Of a stretch of 64,000 bases of DNA, positions 44,673-57,260 are shown one piece after another. Origin of the DNA: Amaranthus tricolor (taxonomy: Eukaryota > Streptophyta > Magnoliopsida > Caryophyllales > Amaranthaceae); the NCBI RefSeq assembly GCF_026212465.1, contig NC_080053.1, positions 13,466,501 to 13,530,500 on the forward strand. Direction: 5' to 3'. The notes beneath the pieces were generated by a model. That model was not told the DNA's origin and made no database searches. It was given only the letters and a program-made list of their open reading frames with translations. The position numbers were made by a program, and so were the translations under genes. The stretch's first letter is position 1; each line of letters starts with the position of its first letter.

Positions 44673-47426
44673 TTATTCAACTTCCCATTTAAGGCAAGTA
44701 ATAAAGGATTGCTTTGAAGAGAATCCCACGAAATTAGCAGCCATTTGCTTGACATTTGCGTGGCTAAGTAAAGCATGGACCGTAGCTTGTGTTGTAGGAA
44801 CCGTAACTTGATGATCTTGGACTTTGTGGACTGAATTCTCATCATTCTCCCCCTCTTCAAAGAAGTTTTCCCTCAAACTCTCATCTTCAAGGTATGGAGA
44901 CAAATCACCCACATTGAAAGTTGCACCTTTCTTCAACAGCTCCGTTAAAGGCACCATAAGAGTGGAAAAGTTCTTGATGAAGACTCGGTAAAATGAAGCT
45001 AGTCCATGAAAACTTCTAACCTCATGAACATCTTTGGGTACCTTCCATGTTGAGATAGCTTTCACCTTCTCGGGATCAACCTGTACTCTTTCACTAGAAA
45101 CAATGTAGCCTAGGATAGAAATACTACTACACATGAAAGTATATTTTTCCATTTTTCCATACAATTTATGCTCTCTCAATGCCTCAAGTAAAACTCTCAA
45201 ATGTATCAAATGCTCATTTTCAGTTTTACTGTATACTAGAATATCATCTAAATATACAACAATGAATTTATTTAGAAAGGGACGCAATACCTCATTCATG
45301 AGTCTCATGAACGAACTAGGAGCATTGCAAAGTCCAAATGGCATGACAAGCCATTCATATAGACCTTGCTTTGTCTTGAAAGCAGTTTTCCATTCATCTC
45401 CTTCACGAATTCTCATTTGATGATAACCACTTCGCAAGTCAATTTTGCTAAAAACTGTGGCTCCACTTAATTCATCAAGCATGTCTTATAGCCTTGGCAT
45501 GGGAAATCTGTATTTAATAGTTATGTTGTTGATGGCACGACTATCAATACACATCCTCCAAGTTCCTTCTTTCTTTGGCACCAAAAGGGCAGGCACCGCA
45601 CATGGACTAAGGCTTTCACGCACATAGCCCTTTTCCATGAGTTCTTCAACTTGTCTTTGCAACTCCTTAGCTTGCTCGGGATTGCATCTATAGGCTGCCT
45701 TGTTTGGTAATGAGGCTCCCGGTACCAAATCAATTGCATGTTCAATACCACGAAATGGAGGTAACCCTTTAGGCAAATCATCGGGAAACACATCTACAAA
45801 TTCTTTAAGCAAGTTTCTCAACGGAATAGAGTTAGTCACATGAGAAACATCATCAAAAATGGGCTTTACAATAAGCAAAAACCCTCCTCCCTCTATCATG
45901 CATTCTTCCTCAAACTCCTTCCTAGACATAAGGAAGTTTGGTTTCTTTTCCACCATAGGTTCAACCTTAGGGGGCAAAGGTAGCAACCTAATCTTCTTTC
46001 CTAATTTGGTAGTGACCGTATAGACATTAGAAACACCATCATGAATAGCTTTTCTATTAAATTGCCATGGTCTACCAAGCAAAATATGACACACACTCAT
46101 AGGTAAAACATCACACCAACGTTCATCATAAAAATTTCTTATAGTGAATGAAACTAGTGCTTGTTTCTTAACCTTTAAACCGGTGTCATTATCCAGCCAA
46201 TTTAACTTGTAAGGTTTAGCATGATTTCGTGTAGGTATAAGCTTACTTACAAGTTCAGTTGATGCCACATCCGTGCATGATCCTCCATCAACAATCACAT
46301 CAAAAACCTTGTCTTGAACCTTGCATCTAGTATGAAAAAGGTTCTCTCGTTGTTGCATATCTTTGAGAGGTTCGGAATGTAGAAGTCTTCTCACAACACC
46401 ACATAATGGAGCATCATTTTCTTCAGCACCATATTCCTCATATTCCTCCTCCTCTTCCTCTTCTTCGGAACCCCACTCTCTTTCTTGAATAGTAAGTGTA
46501 TTCCGTTTTGGACATTCACTAGAAATATGTCCTCTTTCATGACACTTGTAACAAGTTCTTTTGGATGCATCTTGCTTGAAATCTGGTTTTCCTCCATAAA
46601 TTTTTGAAGGGTTAGTAGGAACAGTTGATTTAGAAGGGCTAGGAAAAGAATCAACTTTTCCCGCGGAAGAGAACGCTCTAAAAGGGGGTCTTAGATCAAT
46701 CTTTGGTTTCTCCTCTTTGTTTTGTGCTTCAACCTTCCTAGCAGCCTTCACAACCTCATCATAAGTGGAATAAGGTAGAAGATCCACCTTATTAGAGATT
46801 GGTTTAGAAAGCCCCTTTGTGAAACGCGCAATTTTAAGTGGTTCCTTCTCTTGTATGTCACACGCCAAGCTAAGCTTCTCAAACTCGCGCACATATTCAT
46901 CAATATTACGCTCACCTTAATTTAGGCGAGTTAATTTGACATATTGATCCTGCACATATTCACGTGGGACCCAACGTTGCTCCATTTTCTTCTTGAGTTT
47001 TTCCCAAGATGCAATCTTTTCTTTCCCTTCTCTCCTTCTCTTGGCTTTGAGGTTATCATACCAAAGCCCAGCAAGTTTTGTCAATTTAAGAGTCGCCATT
47101 TTACAACTCTTATCATCATCATACTTTTTATACTCAAAAATATTCTCTAATCTTCGTACCCAATCATAAAAAACCTCCGGATCACTAGAACCATCAAATT
47201 CAGAAAGGTCTAGTTTGATACTTCTATCTTCTTGATTGTTACGAAAATGGGACTCGGCATGGGTGGGAGTGGAATTCTCTAATTCCTCTACCCTTCTACC
47301 CACTCTAAGCAACGTCTCTCCAATGGCATCCATCCTTGTTTCATGCCTCTTCATTCCATCGTGCATTATATGAAGTTGATCCACGATTGCTTTTAACATT
47401 TCGGCATTGGACTGATTATCACCCAT
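44673..47426 (-). pseudogene. Unit 4: gag-protease-RT
   Basis: Gag opens at 47426 and lacks the KLK stop, but a private CAA-to-TAA change at 46917 ends it after TRLN (169 codons). The rest is open 45486-46892 with PKIDLRPPF and IYGGKPD variants. RT 44673-45482 carries SSERVQVD. The LTR of this unit (from 44013) shares GAAACATATTC and CCCCTCACAAAAA with unit 5. Confidence 0.9.
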
Positions 47427-48140
47427 GCTGCGTTTTAACGAGTGTAATCTCGTTAAACACGATTTTGCTCTGATACCAACTGATGTGGAAGTGTAATGGA
47501 ACCTTTTTAGAGTGTATGAGTTAGCTTAAGAACAAGCTCAACAAGTAACGAAACAAGAGAACACCCACGCAACTTAGAAACATATTCTAGATTGGATGGT
47601 TTCTTTGACCAGCAAAAATTCACTAAGTATTTTAAACTCTCAAAGTTTTTACTCTCAAACACTAAGTAATAAGAATAAAAGGGGCGTGCAACACAAAGTA
47701 AGCACAAAGAAATTCACAAAGAAAATCAGAATTTTGTTTTCAATCTCACTTGCCTAAAATGCATGGCAATGAGTTCCTTTTATACTAAAAATAATGCAAG
47801 TGTTACAAGCCTTCAAGGATCCTTTCAACTTCCCTCAAGGAACCTTTTAACTTCCCCTTCAAGGAACCTTTTAACTTTCCCCCTCACAAAAATCAGAAAA
47901 CAAAGCATTAAACAAAAGCTAGAATTAAGCCTTTTTAATGTTAAGCATTTAAGGCTAATAATGATCCCTTATTAATAGCTATTTAAACAGAAAATTAAGG
48001 CTAATTCTACTTTGAACCGTCCATATTCTCCTAAAAAAAAGTCTTGCAATTCTCCTAAAATAAAAAACTCCCATTTAAGCATTAAAGCTAGAATTCAAGT
48101 TGCTGCTTGTATTCAACTTCCCATTTCAAGCAATTGTGCC

Positions 48141-50894
48141 TTATTCAACTTCCCATTTAAGGCAAGTAATAAAGGATTGCTTTGAAGAGAATCCCACGAA
48201 ATTAGCAGCCATTTGCTTGACATTTGCGTGGCTAAGTAAAGCATGGACCGTAGCTTGTGTTGTAGGAACCGTAACTTGATGATCTTGGACTTTGTGGACT
48301 GAATTCTCATCATTCTCCCCCTCTTCAAAGAAGTTTTCCCTCAAACTCTCATCTTCAAGGTATGGAGACAAATCACCCACATTGAAAGTTGCACCTTTCT
48401 TCAACAGCTCCGTTAAAGGCACCATAAGAGTGGAAAAGTTCTTGATGAAGACTCGGTAAAATGAAGCTAGTCCATGAAAACTTCTAACCTCATGAACATC
48501 TTTGGGTACCTTCCATGTTGAGATAGCTTTCACCTTCTCGGGATCAACCTGTACTCTTTCACTAGAAACAATGTAGCCTAGGATAGAAATACTACTACAC
48601 ATGAAAGTATATTTTTCCATTTTTCCATACAATTTATGCTCTCTCAATGCCTCAAGTAAAACTCTCAAATGTATCAAATGCTCATTTTCAGTTTTACTGT
48701 ATACTAGAATATCATCTAAATATACAACAATGAATTTATTTAGAAAGGGACGCAATACCTCATTCATGAGTCTCATGAACGAACTAGGAGCATTGCAAAG
48801 TCCAAATGGCATGACAAGCCATTCATATAGACCTTGCTTTGTCTTGAAAGCAGTCTTCCATTCATCTCCTTCACGAATTCTCATTTGATGATAACCACTT
48901 CGCAAGTCAATTTTGCTAAAAACTGTGGCTCCACTTAATTCATCAAGCATGTCTTATAGCCTTGGCATGGGAAATCTGTATTTAATAGTTATGTTGTTGA
49001 TGGCACGACTATCAATACACATCCTCCAAGTTCCTTCTTTCTTTGGCACCAAAAGGGCAGGCACCGCACATGGACTAAGGCTTTCACGCACATAGCCCTT
49101 TTCCATGAGTTCTTCAACTTGTCTTTGCAACTCCTTAGCTTGCTCGGGATTGCATCTATAGGCTGCCTTGTTTGGTAATGAGGCTCCCGGTAACAAATCA
49201 ATTGCATGTTCAATACCACGGAATGGAGGCAACCCTTTAGGCAAATCATCGGGAAACACATCTACAAATTCTTTAAGCAAGTTTCTCAACGGAATAGAGT
49301 TAGTCACATGAGAAACATCATCAAAAATGGGCTTTACAATAAGCAAAAACCCTACTCCCTCTATCATGCATTCTTCCTCAAACTCCTTCCTAGACATAAG
49401 GAAGTTTGGTTTCTTTTCCACCATAGGTTCAACCTTAGGGGGCAAAGGTAGCAACCTAATCTTCTTTCCTAATTTGGTAGTGACCGTATAGACATTAGAA
49501 ACACCATCATGAATAGCTTTTCTATTAAATTGCCATGGTCTACCAAGCAAAATATGACACACACTCATAGGTAAAACATCACACCAACGTTCATCATAAA
49601 AATTTCTTATAGTGAATGAAACTAGTGCTTGTTTCTTAACCTTTAAACCGGTGTCATTATCCAGCCAATTTAACTTGTAAGGTTTAGCATGATTTCGTGT
49701 AGGTATAAGCTTACTTACAAGTTCAGTTGAGGCCACATCCGTGCATGATCCTCCATCAACAATCACATCAAAAACCTTGTCTTGAACCTTGCATCTAGTA
49801 TGAAAAAGGTTCTCTCGTTGTTGCATATCTTTGAGAGGTTCGGAATGTAGAAGTCTTCTCACAACACCACATAATGGAGCGTCATTTTCTTCAGCACCAT
49901 ATTCCTCATATTCCTCCTCCTCTTCCTCTTCTTCGGAACCCATCTCTCTTTCTTGAATAGTAAGTGTATTCCGTGTTGGACATTCACTAGAAATATGTCC
50001 TCTTTCATGACACTTGTAACAAGTTCTTTTGGATGCATCTTGCTTGAAATCTGGTTTTCCTCCATAAATTTTTGAAGGGTTAGTAGGAACAGTTGATTTA
50101 GAAGGGCTAGGAAAAGAATCAACTTTTCCCGCGGAAGAGAACGCTCTAAAAGGGGGTCTTAGATCAATCTTTGGTTTCTCCTCTTTGTTTTGTGCTTCAA
50201 CCTTCCTAGCAGCCTTCACAACCTCATCATAAGTGGAATAAGGTTGAAGATCCACCTTATTAGAGATTGGTTTAGAAAGCCCCTTTGTGAAACGCGCAAT
50301 TTTGAGTGGTTCCTTCTCTTGTATGTCACACGCCAAGCTAAGCTTCTCAAACTCGCGCACATATTCATCAATATTACGCTCACCTTGATTTAGGCGAGTT
50401 AATTTGACATATTGATCCTGCACATATTCACGTGGGACCCAACGTTGCTCCATTTTCTTCTTGAGTTTTTCCCAAGATGCAATCTTTTCTTTCCCTTCTC
50501 TCCTTCTCTTGGCTTTGAGGTTATCATACCAAAGCCCAGCAAGTTTTGTCAATTTAAGAGTCGCCATTTTACAACTCTTATCATCATCATACTTTTTATA
50601 CTCAAAAATATTCTCTAATCTTCGTACCCAATCATAAAAAACCTCCGGATCACTAAAACCATCAAATTCAGAAAGGTCTAGTTTGAAACTTCTATCTTCT
50701 TGATTGTTACGAAAATGGGACTCGCCATGAGTGGGAGTGGAATTCTCTAATTCCTCTACCCTTCTACCCACTCTAAGCAACGTCTCTCCAATGGCATCCA
50801 TCCTTGTTTCATGCCTCTTCATTCCATCGTGCATTATATGAAGTTGATCCACGATTGCTTTTAACATTTCGGCATTGGACTGATTATCACCCAT
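48141..50894 (-). pseudogene. Unit 5: long open gag-protease, copy of unit 2
   Basis: The 646-residue frame 48954-50894 matches that of unit 2 at every diagnostic residue; RT 48141-48950 follows the shared TAA. The stub differs from unit 2 (NFVGFSSK), so the copied tract begins inside the RT/stub region. Confidence 0.9.
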
Positions 50895-51607
50895 GCTGCG
50901 TTTTAACGAGTGTAATCTCGTTAAACACGATTTAGCTCTGATACCAACTGATGTGGAAGTGTAATGGGACCTTTTTAGAGTGTATGAGTTAGCTTAAGAA
51001 TAAGCTCAACAAGGAACGAAACAAGAGAACACCCACGCAACTTAGAAACTTATTCTAGATTGGATGGTTTCTTTGACCAGCAAAAATTCACTAAGTATTT
51101 TAAACTCTCAAAGCTTTTACTCTCAAACACTAAGTAATAAGAATAAAAGGGGCGTGCAACACAAAGTAAGCACAAAGAAATTCACAAAGAAAATCAGAAT
51201 TTTGTTTTCAATCTCACTTGCCTAAAATGCATGGCAATGAGTTCCTTTTATACTAAAAATAATGCAAGTGTTATAGCCTTCAAGGATCTTTTCAACTTCC
51301 CTCAAGGAACCTTTTAACTTCCCCTTCAAAGAACCTTTTAACTTTCCCCCTTATAAAAATCAGAAAACAAAGCATTAAACAAAAGCTAGAATTAAGCCTT
51401 TTTAATGTTAAGCATTTAAGGCTAATAATGATCCCTTATTAATAGCTATTTAAACAGAAAATTAAGGCTAATTCTACTTTGAACCGTCCATATTCTCCTA
51501 AAAAAAAGTCTTGCAATTCTCCTAAAATAAAAAACTCCCATTTAAGCATTAAAGCTTGAATTCAAGTTGCTGCTTGTATTCAACTTCCCATTTCAGGCAA
51601 TTGTGCC

Positions 51608-54361
51608 TTATTCAACTTCCCATTTAAGGCAAGTAATAAAGGATTGCTTTGAAGAGAATCCCACGAAATTAGCAGCCATTTGCTTGACATTTGCGTGGCT
51701 AAGTAAAGCATGGACCGTAGCTTGTGTTGTAAGAACCGTAACTTGATGATCTTGGACTTTGTGGACTGAATTCTCATCATTCTCCCCCTCTTCAAAGAAG
51801 TTTTCCCTCAAACTCTCATCTTCAAGGTATGGAGACAAATCACCCACATTGAAAGTTGCACCTTTCTTCAACAGCTCCGTTAAAGGCACCATAAGAGTGG
51901 AAAAGTTCTTGATGAAGACTCGGTAAAATGAAGCTAGTCCATGAAAACTTCTAACCTCATGAACATCTTTGGGTACCTTCCATGTTGAGATAGCTTTCAC
52001 CTTCTCGGGATCAACCTGTACTCCTTCACTAGAAACAATGTAGCCTAGGATAGAAATACTACTACACATGAAAGTATATTTTTCCATTTTTCCATACAAT
52101 TTATGCTCTCTCAATGCCTCAAGTAAAACTCTCAAATGTATCAAATGCTCATTTTCAGTTTTACTGTATACTAGAATATCATCTAAATATACAACAATGA
52201 ATTTATTTAGAAAGGGACGCAATACCTCATTCATGAGTCTCATGAACGAACTAGGAGCATTGCAAAGTCCAAATGGCATGACAAGCCATTCATATAGACC
52301 TTGCTTTGTCTTGAAAGCAGTCTTCCATTCATCTCCTTCACGAATTCTCATTTGATGATAACCACTTCGCAAGTCAATTTTGCTAAAAACTGTGGCTCCA
52401 CTTAATTCATCAAGCATGTCTTATAGCCTTGGCATGGGAAATCTGTATTTAATAGTTATGTTGTTGATGGCACGACTATCAATACACATCCTCCAAGTTC
52501 CTTCTTTCTTTGGCACCAAAAGGGCAGGCACCGCACATGGACTAAGGCTTTCTCGCACATAGCCCTTTTCCATGAGTTCTTCAACTTGTCTTTGCAACTC
52601 CTTAGCTTGCTCGGGATTGCATCTATAGGCTGCCTTGTTTGGTAATGAGGCTCCCGGTACAAAATCAATTGCATGTTCAATACCACGAAATGGAGGCAAC
52701 CCTTTAGGCAAATCATCGGGAAACACATCTACAAATTCTTTAAGCAAGTTTCTCAACGGAATAGAGTTAGTCACATGAGAAACATCATCAAAAATGGGCT
52801 TTACAATAAGCGAAAACCCTCCTCCCTCTATCATGCATTCTTCCTCAAACTCCTTCCTAGACATAAGGAAGTTTGGTTTCTTTTCCACCATAGGTTCAAC
52901 CTTAGGGGGCAAAGGTAGCAACCTAATCTTCTTTCCTAATTTGGTAGTGACCGTATAGACATTAGAAACACCATCATGAATAGCTTTTCTATTAAATTGC
53001 CATGGTCTACCAAGCAAAATATGACACACACTCATAGGTAAAACATCACACCAACGTTCATCATAAAAATTTCTTATAGTGAATGAAACTAGTCCTTGTT
53101 TCTTAACCTTTAAACCGGTGTCATTATCCAGCCAATTTAACTTGTAAGGTTTAGCATGATTTCATGTAGGTATAAGCTTACTTACAAGTTCAGTTGAGGC
53201 CACATCGGTGCATGATCCTCCATCAACAATCACATCAAAAACCTTGTCTTGAACCTTGCATCTAGTATGAAAAAGGTTCTCTCGTTGTTGCATATCTTTG
53301 AGAGGTTCGGAATGTAGAAGTCTTCTCACAACACCACATAATGGAGCGTCATTTTCTTCAGCACCATATTCCTCATATTCCTCCTCCTCTTCCTCTTCTT
53401 CGGAACCCATCTCTCTTTCTTGAATACTAAGTGTATTCCGTTTTGGACATTCACTAGAAATATGTCCTCTTTCATGACACTTGTAACAAGTTCTTTTGGA
53501 TGCATCTTGCTTGAAATCTGGTTTTCCTCCATGAATTTTTGAAGGGTTAGTAGGAACAGTTGATTTAGAAGGGCTAGGAAAAGAATCAACTTTTCCCGCG
53601 GAAGAGAACGCTCTAAAAGGGGGTCTTAGAGCAATCTTTGGTTTCTCCTCTTTGTTTTGTGCTTCAACCTTCCTAGCAGCCTTCACAACCTCATCATAAG
53701 TGGAATAAGGTAGAAGATCCACCTTATTAGAGATTGGTTTAGAAAGCCCCTTTGTGAAACGCGCAATTTTGAGTGGTTCCTTCTCTTGTATGTCACACGC
53801 CAAGCTAAGCTTCTCAAACTCGCGCACATATTCATCAATATTACGCTCACCTTGATTTAGGCGAGTTAATTTGACATATTGATCCTGCACATATTCACGT
53901 GGGACCCAACGTTGCTCCATTTTCTTCTTGAGTTTTTCCCAAGATGCAATCTTTTCTTTCCCTTCTCTCCTTCTATTGGCTTTGAGGTTATCATACCAAA
54001 GCCCAGCAAGTTTTGTCAATTTAAGAGTCGCCATTTTACAACTCTTATCATTATCATACTTTTTATACTCAAAAATATTCTCTAATCTTCGTACCCAATC
54101 ATAAAAAACCTCCGGATCACTAAAACCATCAAATTCAGAAAGGTCTAGTTTGAAACTTCTATCTTCTTGATTGTTACGAAAATGGGACTCGCCATGGGTG
54201 GGAGTGGAATTCTCTAATTCCTCTACCCTTCTACCCACTCTAAGCAACGTCTCTCCAATGGCATCCATCCTTGTTTCATGCCTCTTCATTCCATCGTACA
54301 TTATATGAAGTTGATCCACGATTGCTTTTAACATTTCGGCATTGGACTGATTATCACCCAT
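51608..54361 (-). pseudogene. Unit 6: gag-protease-RT with private nonsense
   Basis: Gag-protease is open 53162-54361 (399 residues) and ends at a private CGA-to-TGA change (SKLIPT stop; others read PTRNHAK). RT start continues 52421-53035 with private GGGFSLIV, AIDFVPGA and CEKALVH-type changes. RT frame 51608-52417 equals unit 3 (VLTTQ). Gag private changes: HIMYDG, KYDNDK, KANRRREG. Confidence 0.9.
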
Positions 54362-55075
54362 GCTGCGTTTTAACGAGTGTAATCTCGTTAAACACGATTT
54401 GGCTCTGATACCAACTGATGTGGAAGTGTAATGGGACCTTTTTAGAGTGTATGAGTTAGCTTAAGAACAAGCTCAACAAGGAACGAAACAAGAGAACACC
54501 CACGCAACTTAGAAACTTATTCTAGATTGGATGGTTTCTTTGACCAGCAAAAATTCACTAAGTATTTTCAAATCTCAAAGCTTTTACTCTCAAACACTAA
54601 GTAATAAGAATAAAAGGGGCGTGCAACACAAAGTAAGCACAAAGAAATTCACAAAGAAAATCAGAATTTTGTTTTCAATCTCACTTGCCTAAAATGCATG
54701 GCAATGAGTTCCTTTTATACTAAAAATAATGCAAGTGTTACAAGCCTTCAAGGATCCTTTCAACTTCCCTCAAGGAACCTTTTAACTTCCCCTTCAAGGA
54801 ACCTTTTAACTTTCCCCCTTACAAAAATCAGAAAACAAAGCATTAAACAAAAGCTAGAATTAAGCCTTTTTAATGTTAAGCATTTAAGGCTAATAATGAT
54901 CCCTTATTAATAGCTATTTAAACAGAAAATTAAGGCTAATTCTAATTTGAACCGTCCATATTCTCCTAAAAAAAAGTCTTGCAATTCTCCTAAAATAAAA
55001 AACTCCCATTTAAGCATTAAAGCTAGAATTCAAGTTGCTGCTTGTATTCAACTTCCCATTTCAAGCAATTGTGCC

Positions 55076-56231
55076 TTATTCAACTTCCCATTTAAGGCAA
55101 GTAATAAAGGATTGCTTTGAAGAGAATCCCATGAAATTAGCAGCCATTTGCTTGACATTTGCGTGGCTAAGTAAAGCGTGGACCGTAGCTTGTGTTGTAG
55201 GAACCGTAACTTGATGATCTTGGACTTTGTGGACTGAATTCTCATCATTCTCCCCCTCTTCAAAGAAGTTTTCCCTCAAACTCTCATCTTCAAGGTATGG
55301 AGACAAATCACCCACATTGAAAGTTGCACCTTTCTTCAACAGCTCCGTTAAAGGCACCATAAGAGTGGAAAAGTTCTTGATGAAGACTCGGTAAAATGAA
55401 GCTAGTCCATGAAAACTTCTAACCTCATGAACATCTTTGGGTACCTTCCATGTTGAGATAGCTTTCACCTTCTCGGGATCAACCTGTACTCCTTCACTAG
55501 AAAGATTGTAGCCTAGGATAGAAATACTACTACACATGAAAGTATATTTTTCCATTTTTCCATACAATTTATGCTCTCTCAATGCCTCAAGTAAAACTCT
55601 CAAATGTATCAAATGCTCATTTTCAGTTTTACTGTATACTAGAATATCATCTAAATATACAACAATGAATTTATTTAGAAAGGGACGCAATACCTCATTC
55701 ATGAGTCTCATGAACGAACTAGGAGCATTGCAAAGTCCAAATGGCATGACAAGCCATTCATATAGACCTTGCTTTGTCTTGAAAGCAGTCTTCCATTCAT
55801 CTCCTTCACGAATTCTCATTTGATGATAACCACTTCGCAAGTCAATTTTGCTAAAAACTGTGGCTCCACTTAATTCATCAAGCATGTCTTATAGCCTTGG
55901 CATTGGAAATCTGTATTTAATAGTTATGTTGTTGATGGCACGACTATCAATACACATCCTCCAAGTTCCTTCTTTCTTTGGCACCAAAAGGGCAGGCACC
56001 GCACATGGACTAAGGCTTTCACGCACATAGCCCTTTTCCATGAGTTCTTCAACTTGTCTTTGCAACTCCTTAGCTTGCTCGGGATTGCATCTATAGGCTG
56101 CCTTGTTTGGTAATGAGGCTCCCGGTACCAAATCAATTGCATGTTCAATACCACGAAATGGAGGCAACCCTTTAGGCAAATCATCGGGAAACACATCTAC
56201 AAATTCTTTAAGCAAGTTTCTCAACGGAATA
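55076..56231 (-). pseudogene. Unit 7: RT without gag
   Basis: The unit starts with its LTR at 54416 and keeps the stub and RT (55076-55885, private GYNLSSEGV) and the RT start (55889-56224). It is cut at 56232-56238, where the RT N-terminal region joins LTR sequence of the next fragment. Protease, zinc knuckle and gag are gone. Confidence 0.88.
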
Positions 56232-57000
56232 GAGTTAGCTTAAGAACAAGCTCAACAAGTAACGAAACAAGAGAACACCCATGCAACTTAGAAACTTATT
56301 CTAGATTGGATGGTTTCTTTGAGCAGCAAAAATTCACTAAGTATTTTAAACTCTCAAAGCTTTTACTCTCAAACACTAAGTAATAAGAATAAAAGGGGCG
56401 TGCAACACAAAGTAAGCACAAAGAAATTCACAAAGAAAATCAGAATTTTGTTTTCAATCTCACTTGCCTAAAATGCATGGCAATGAGTTCCTTTTATACT
56501 AAAAATAATGCAAGTGTTACAAGCCTTCAAGGATCCTTTCAACTTCCCTCAAGGAACCTTTTAACTTCCCCCTCAAGGAACCTTTTAACTTTCCCCCTTA
56601 CAAAAATCAGAAAACAAAGTATTAAACAAAAGCTAGAATTAAGCCTTTTTAATGTTAAGCATTTAAGGCTAATAATGATCCCTTATTAACAGCTATTTAA
56701 ACAGAAAATTAAGGCTAATTCTACTTTGAACCGTCCATATTCTCCTAAAAAAAAACTCTCATTTAAGCATTAAAGCTAGAATTCAAGTTGCTGCTTGTAT
56801 TCAACTTCCCATTTCAGGCAATTGTGCCTTATTCAACTTCCCATTTAAGGCAAGTAATAAAGGATTGCTTTGAAGAGAATCCCACGAAATTAGCAGCCAT
56901 TTGCTTTACATTTGCGTGGCTAAGTAAAGCATGGACCGTAGCTTGTGTTGTAGGAACCGTAACTTGATGATCTTGGACTTTGTGGACTGAATTCTCATCA
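56232..57000 (-). mobile_element. Unit 8: terminal LTR plus pol stub fragment
   Basis: Begins GAGTTAGCTTAAGAACAAG, that is, LTR sequence lacking its outer ~38 bp, runs through the LTR (with a short deletion near 56750: CTAAAAAAAAACTC) and into the pol stub, and ends at ...GAATTCTCATCA before (ATA)n. The junction on the left uses a 7-bp microhomology GAGTTAG. Confidence 0.85.
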
Positions 57001-57042
57001 ATAATAATAATAATAATAATAACAACAACAACAACAACAAAT
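57001..57042. repeat. (ATA)n(ACA)n microsatellite at the array's right edge
   Basis: Seven or more ATA units followed by about six ACA units, directly joined to the pol stub of unit 8. It mirrors the TAA tract at the left edge of the array. Confidence 0.9.
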
Positions 57043-57069
57043 TAATGAAACCAAATATGATTATATCAT

Positions 57070-57255
57070 ATCAAACCAGACCAGGCCAGATCAGATCAAA
57101 TTAAAATAGACCAGACCTGATCAGAGAGATTCAGATGAGATCAGACGAATCTGAACAGATCAAACCAGATCAGATTAGACCTTAGTAAACTTAGATTAGA
57201 TTCAATCAGATTAGACGAAAAGAACAAGATTCAATCAGATCAGACAAAGAGAACA
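57070..57255. repeat. Degenerate CAGATCAGA-type short repeat
   Basis: A run of CAGACCAGGCCAGATCAGAT-like decamers with changes (AGATCAGACGAATC, CCAGATCAGATTAGACC, CAATCAGATCAGAC) covers about 185 bp. No ORF; origin unknown. Confidence 0.7.
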
Positions 57256-57260
57256 AACCC

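Larger units (their letters stand above)
31784..57000 (-). mobile_element. Head-to-tail array of a deleted Ty3/gypsy retrotransposon
   Basis: The LTR terminus TGATGTGG recurs at 31784, 33610, 37078, 40546, 44013, 47481, 50949 and 54416. Six complete units are thus 3467-3468 bp long, with partial units at both ends. On the minus strand each unit is gag, protease, RT and a pol C-terminal stub, then one LTR that serves both neighbours (LTR-INT-LTR-INT...). RNase H and integrase are absent from every unit. Units are near-identical, with scattered diagnostic changes. The left edge is a true LTR end inside (TAA)n; the right edge breaks inside the pol stub at 57000 and abuts another (TAA)n tract. 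Such arrays arise by unequal recombination between LTRs or units. Confidence 0.93.

Noticed and set aside
33073..54085. Plus-strand ORFs of 68, 81 and 95 residues repeated in each unit
   Set aside because: They are antisense shadows of gag and RT, with no independent homology or regulatory context.
32057..56689. A 70-residue plus-strand ORF (starting MAMSSFYTKN) present in every array unit
   Set aside because: It lies inside the LTR, opposite to the element's coding strand. Its conservation only reflects near-identity of the repeated DNA.
31784..57000. A cluster of tandem host genes
   Set aside because: Every unit has primer site, LTR, gag knuckle, protease and RT motifs; it is a retrotransposon array.
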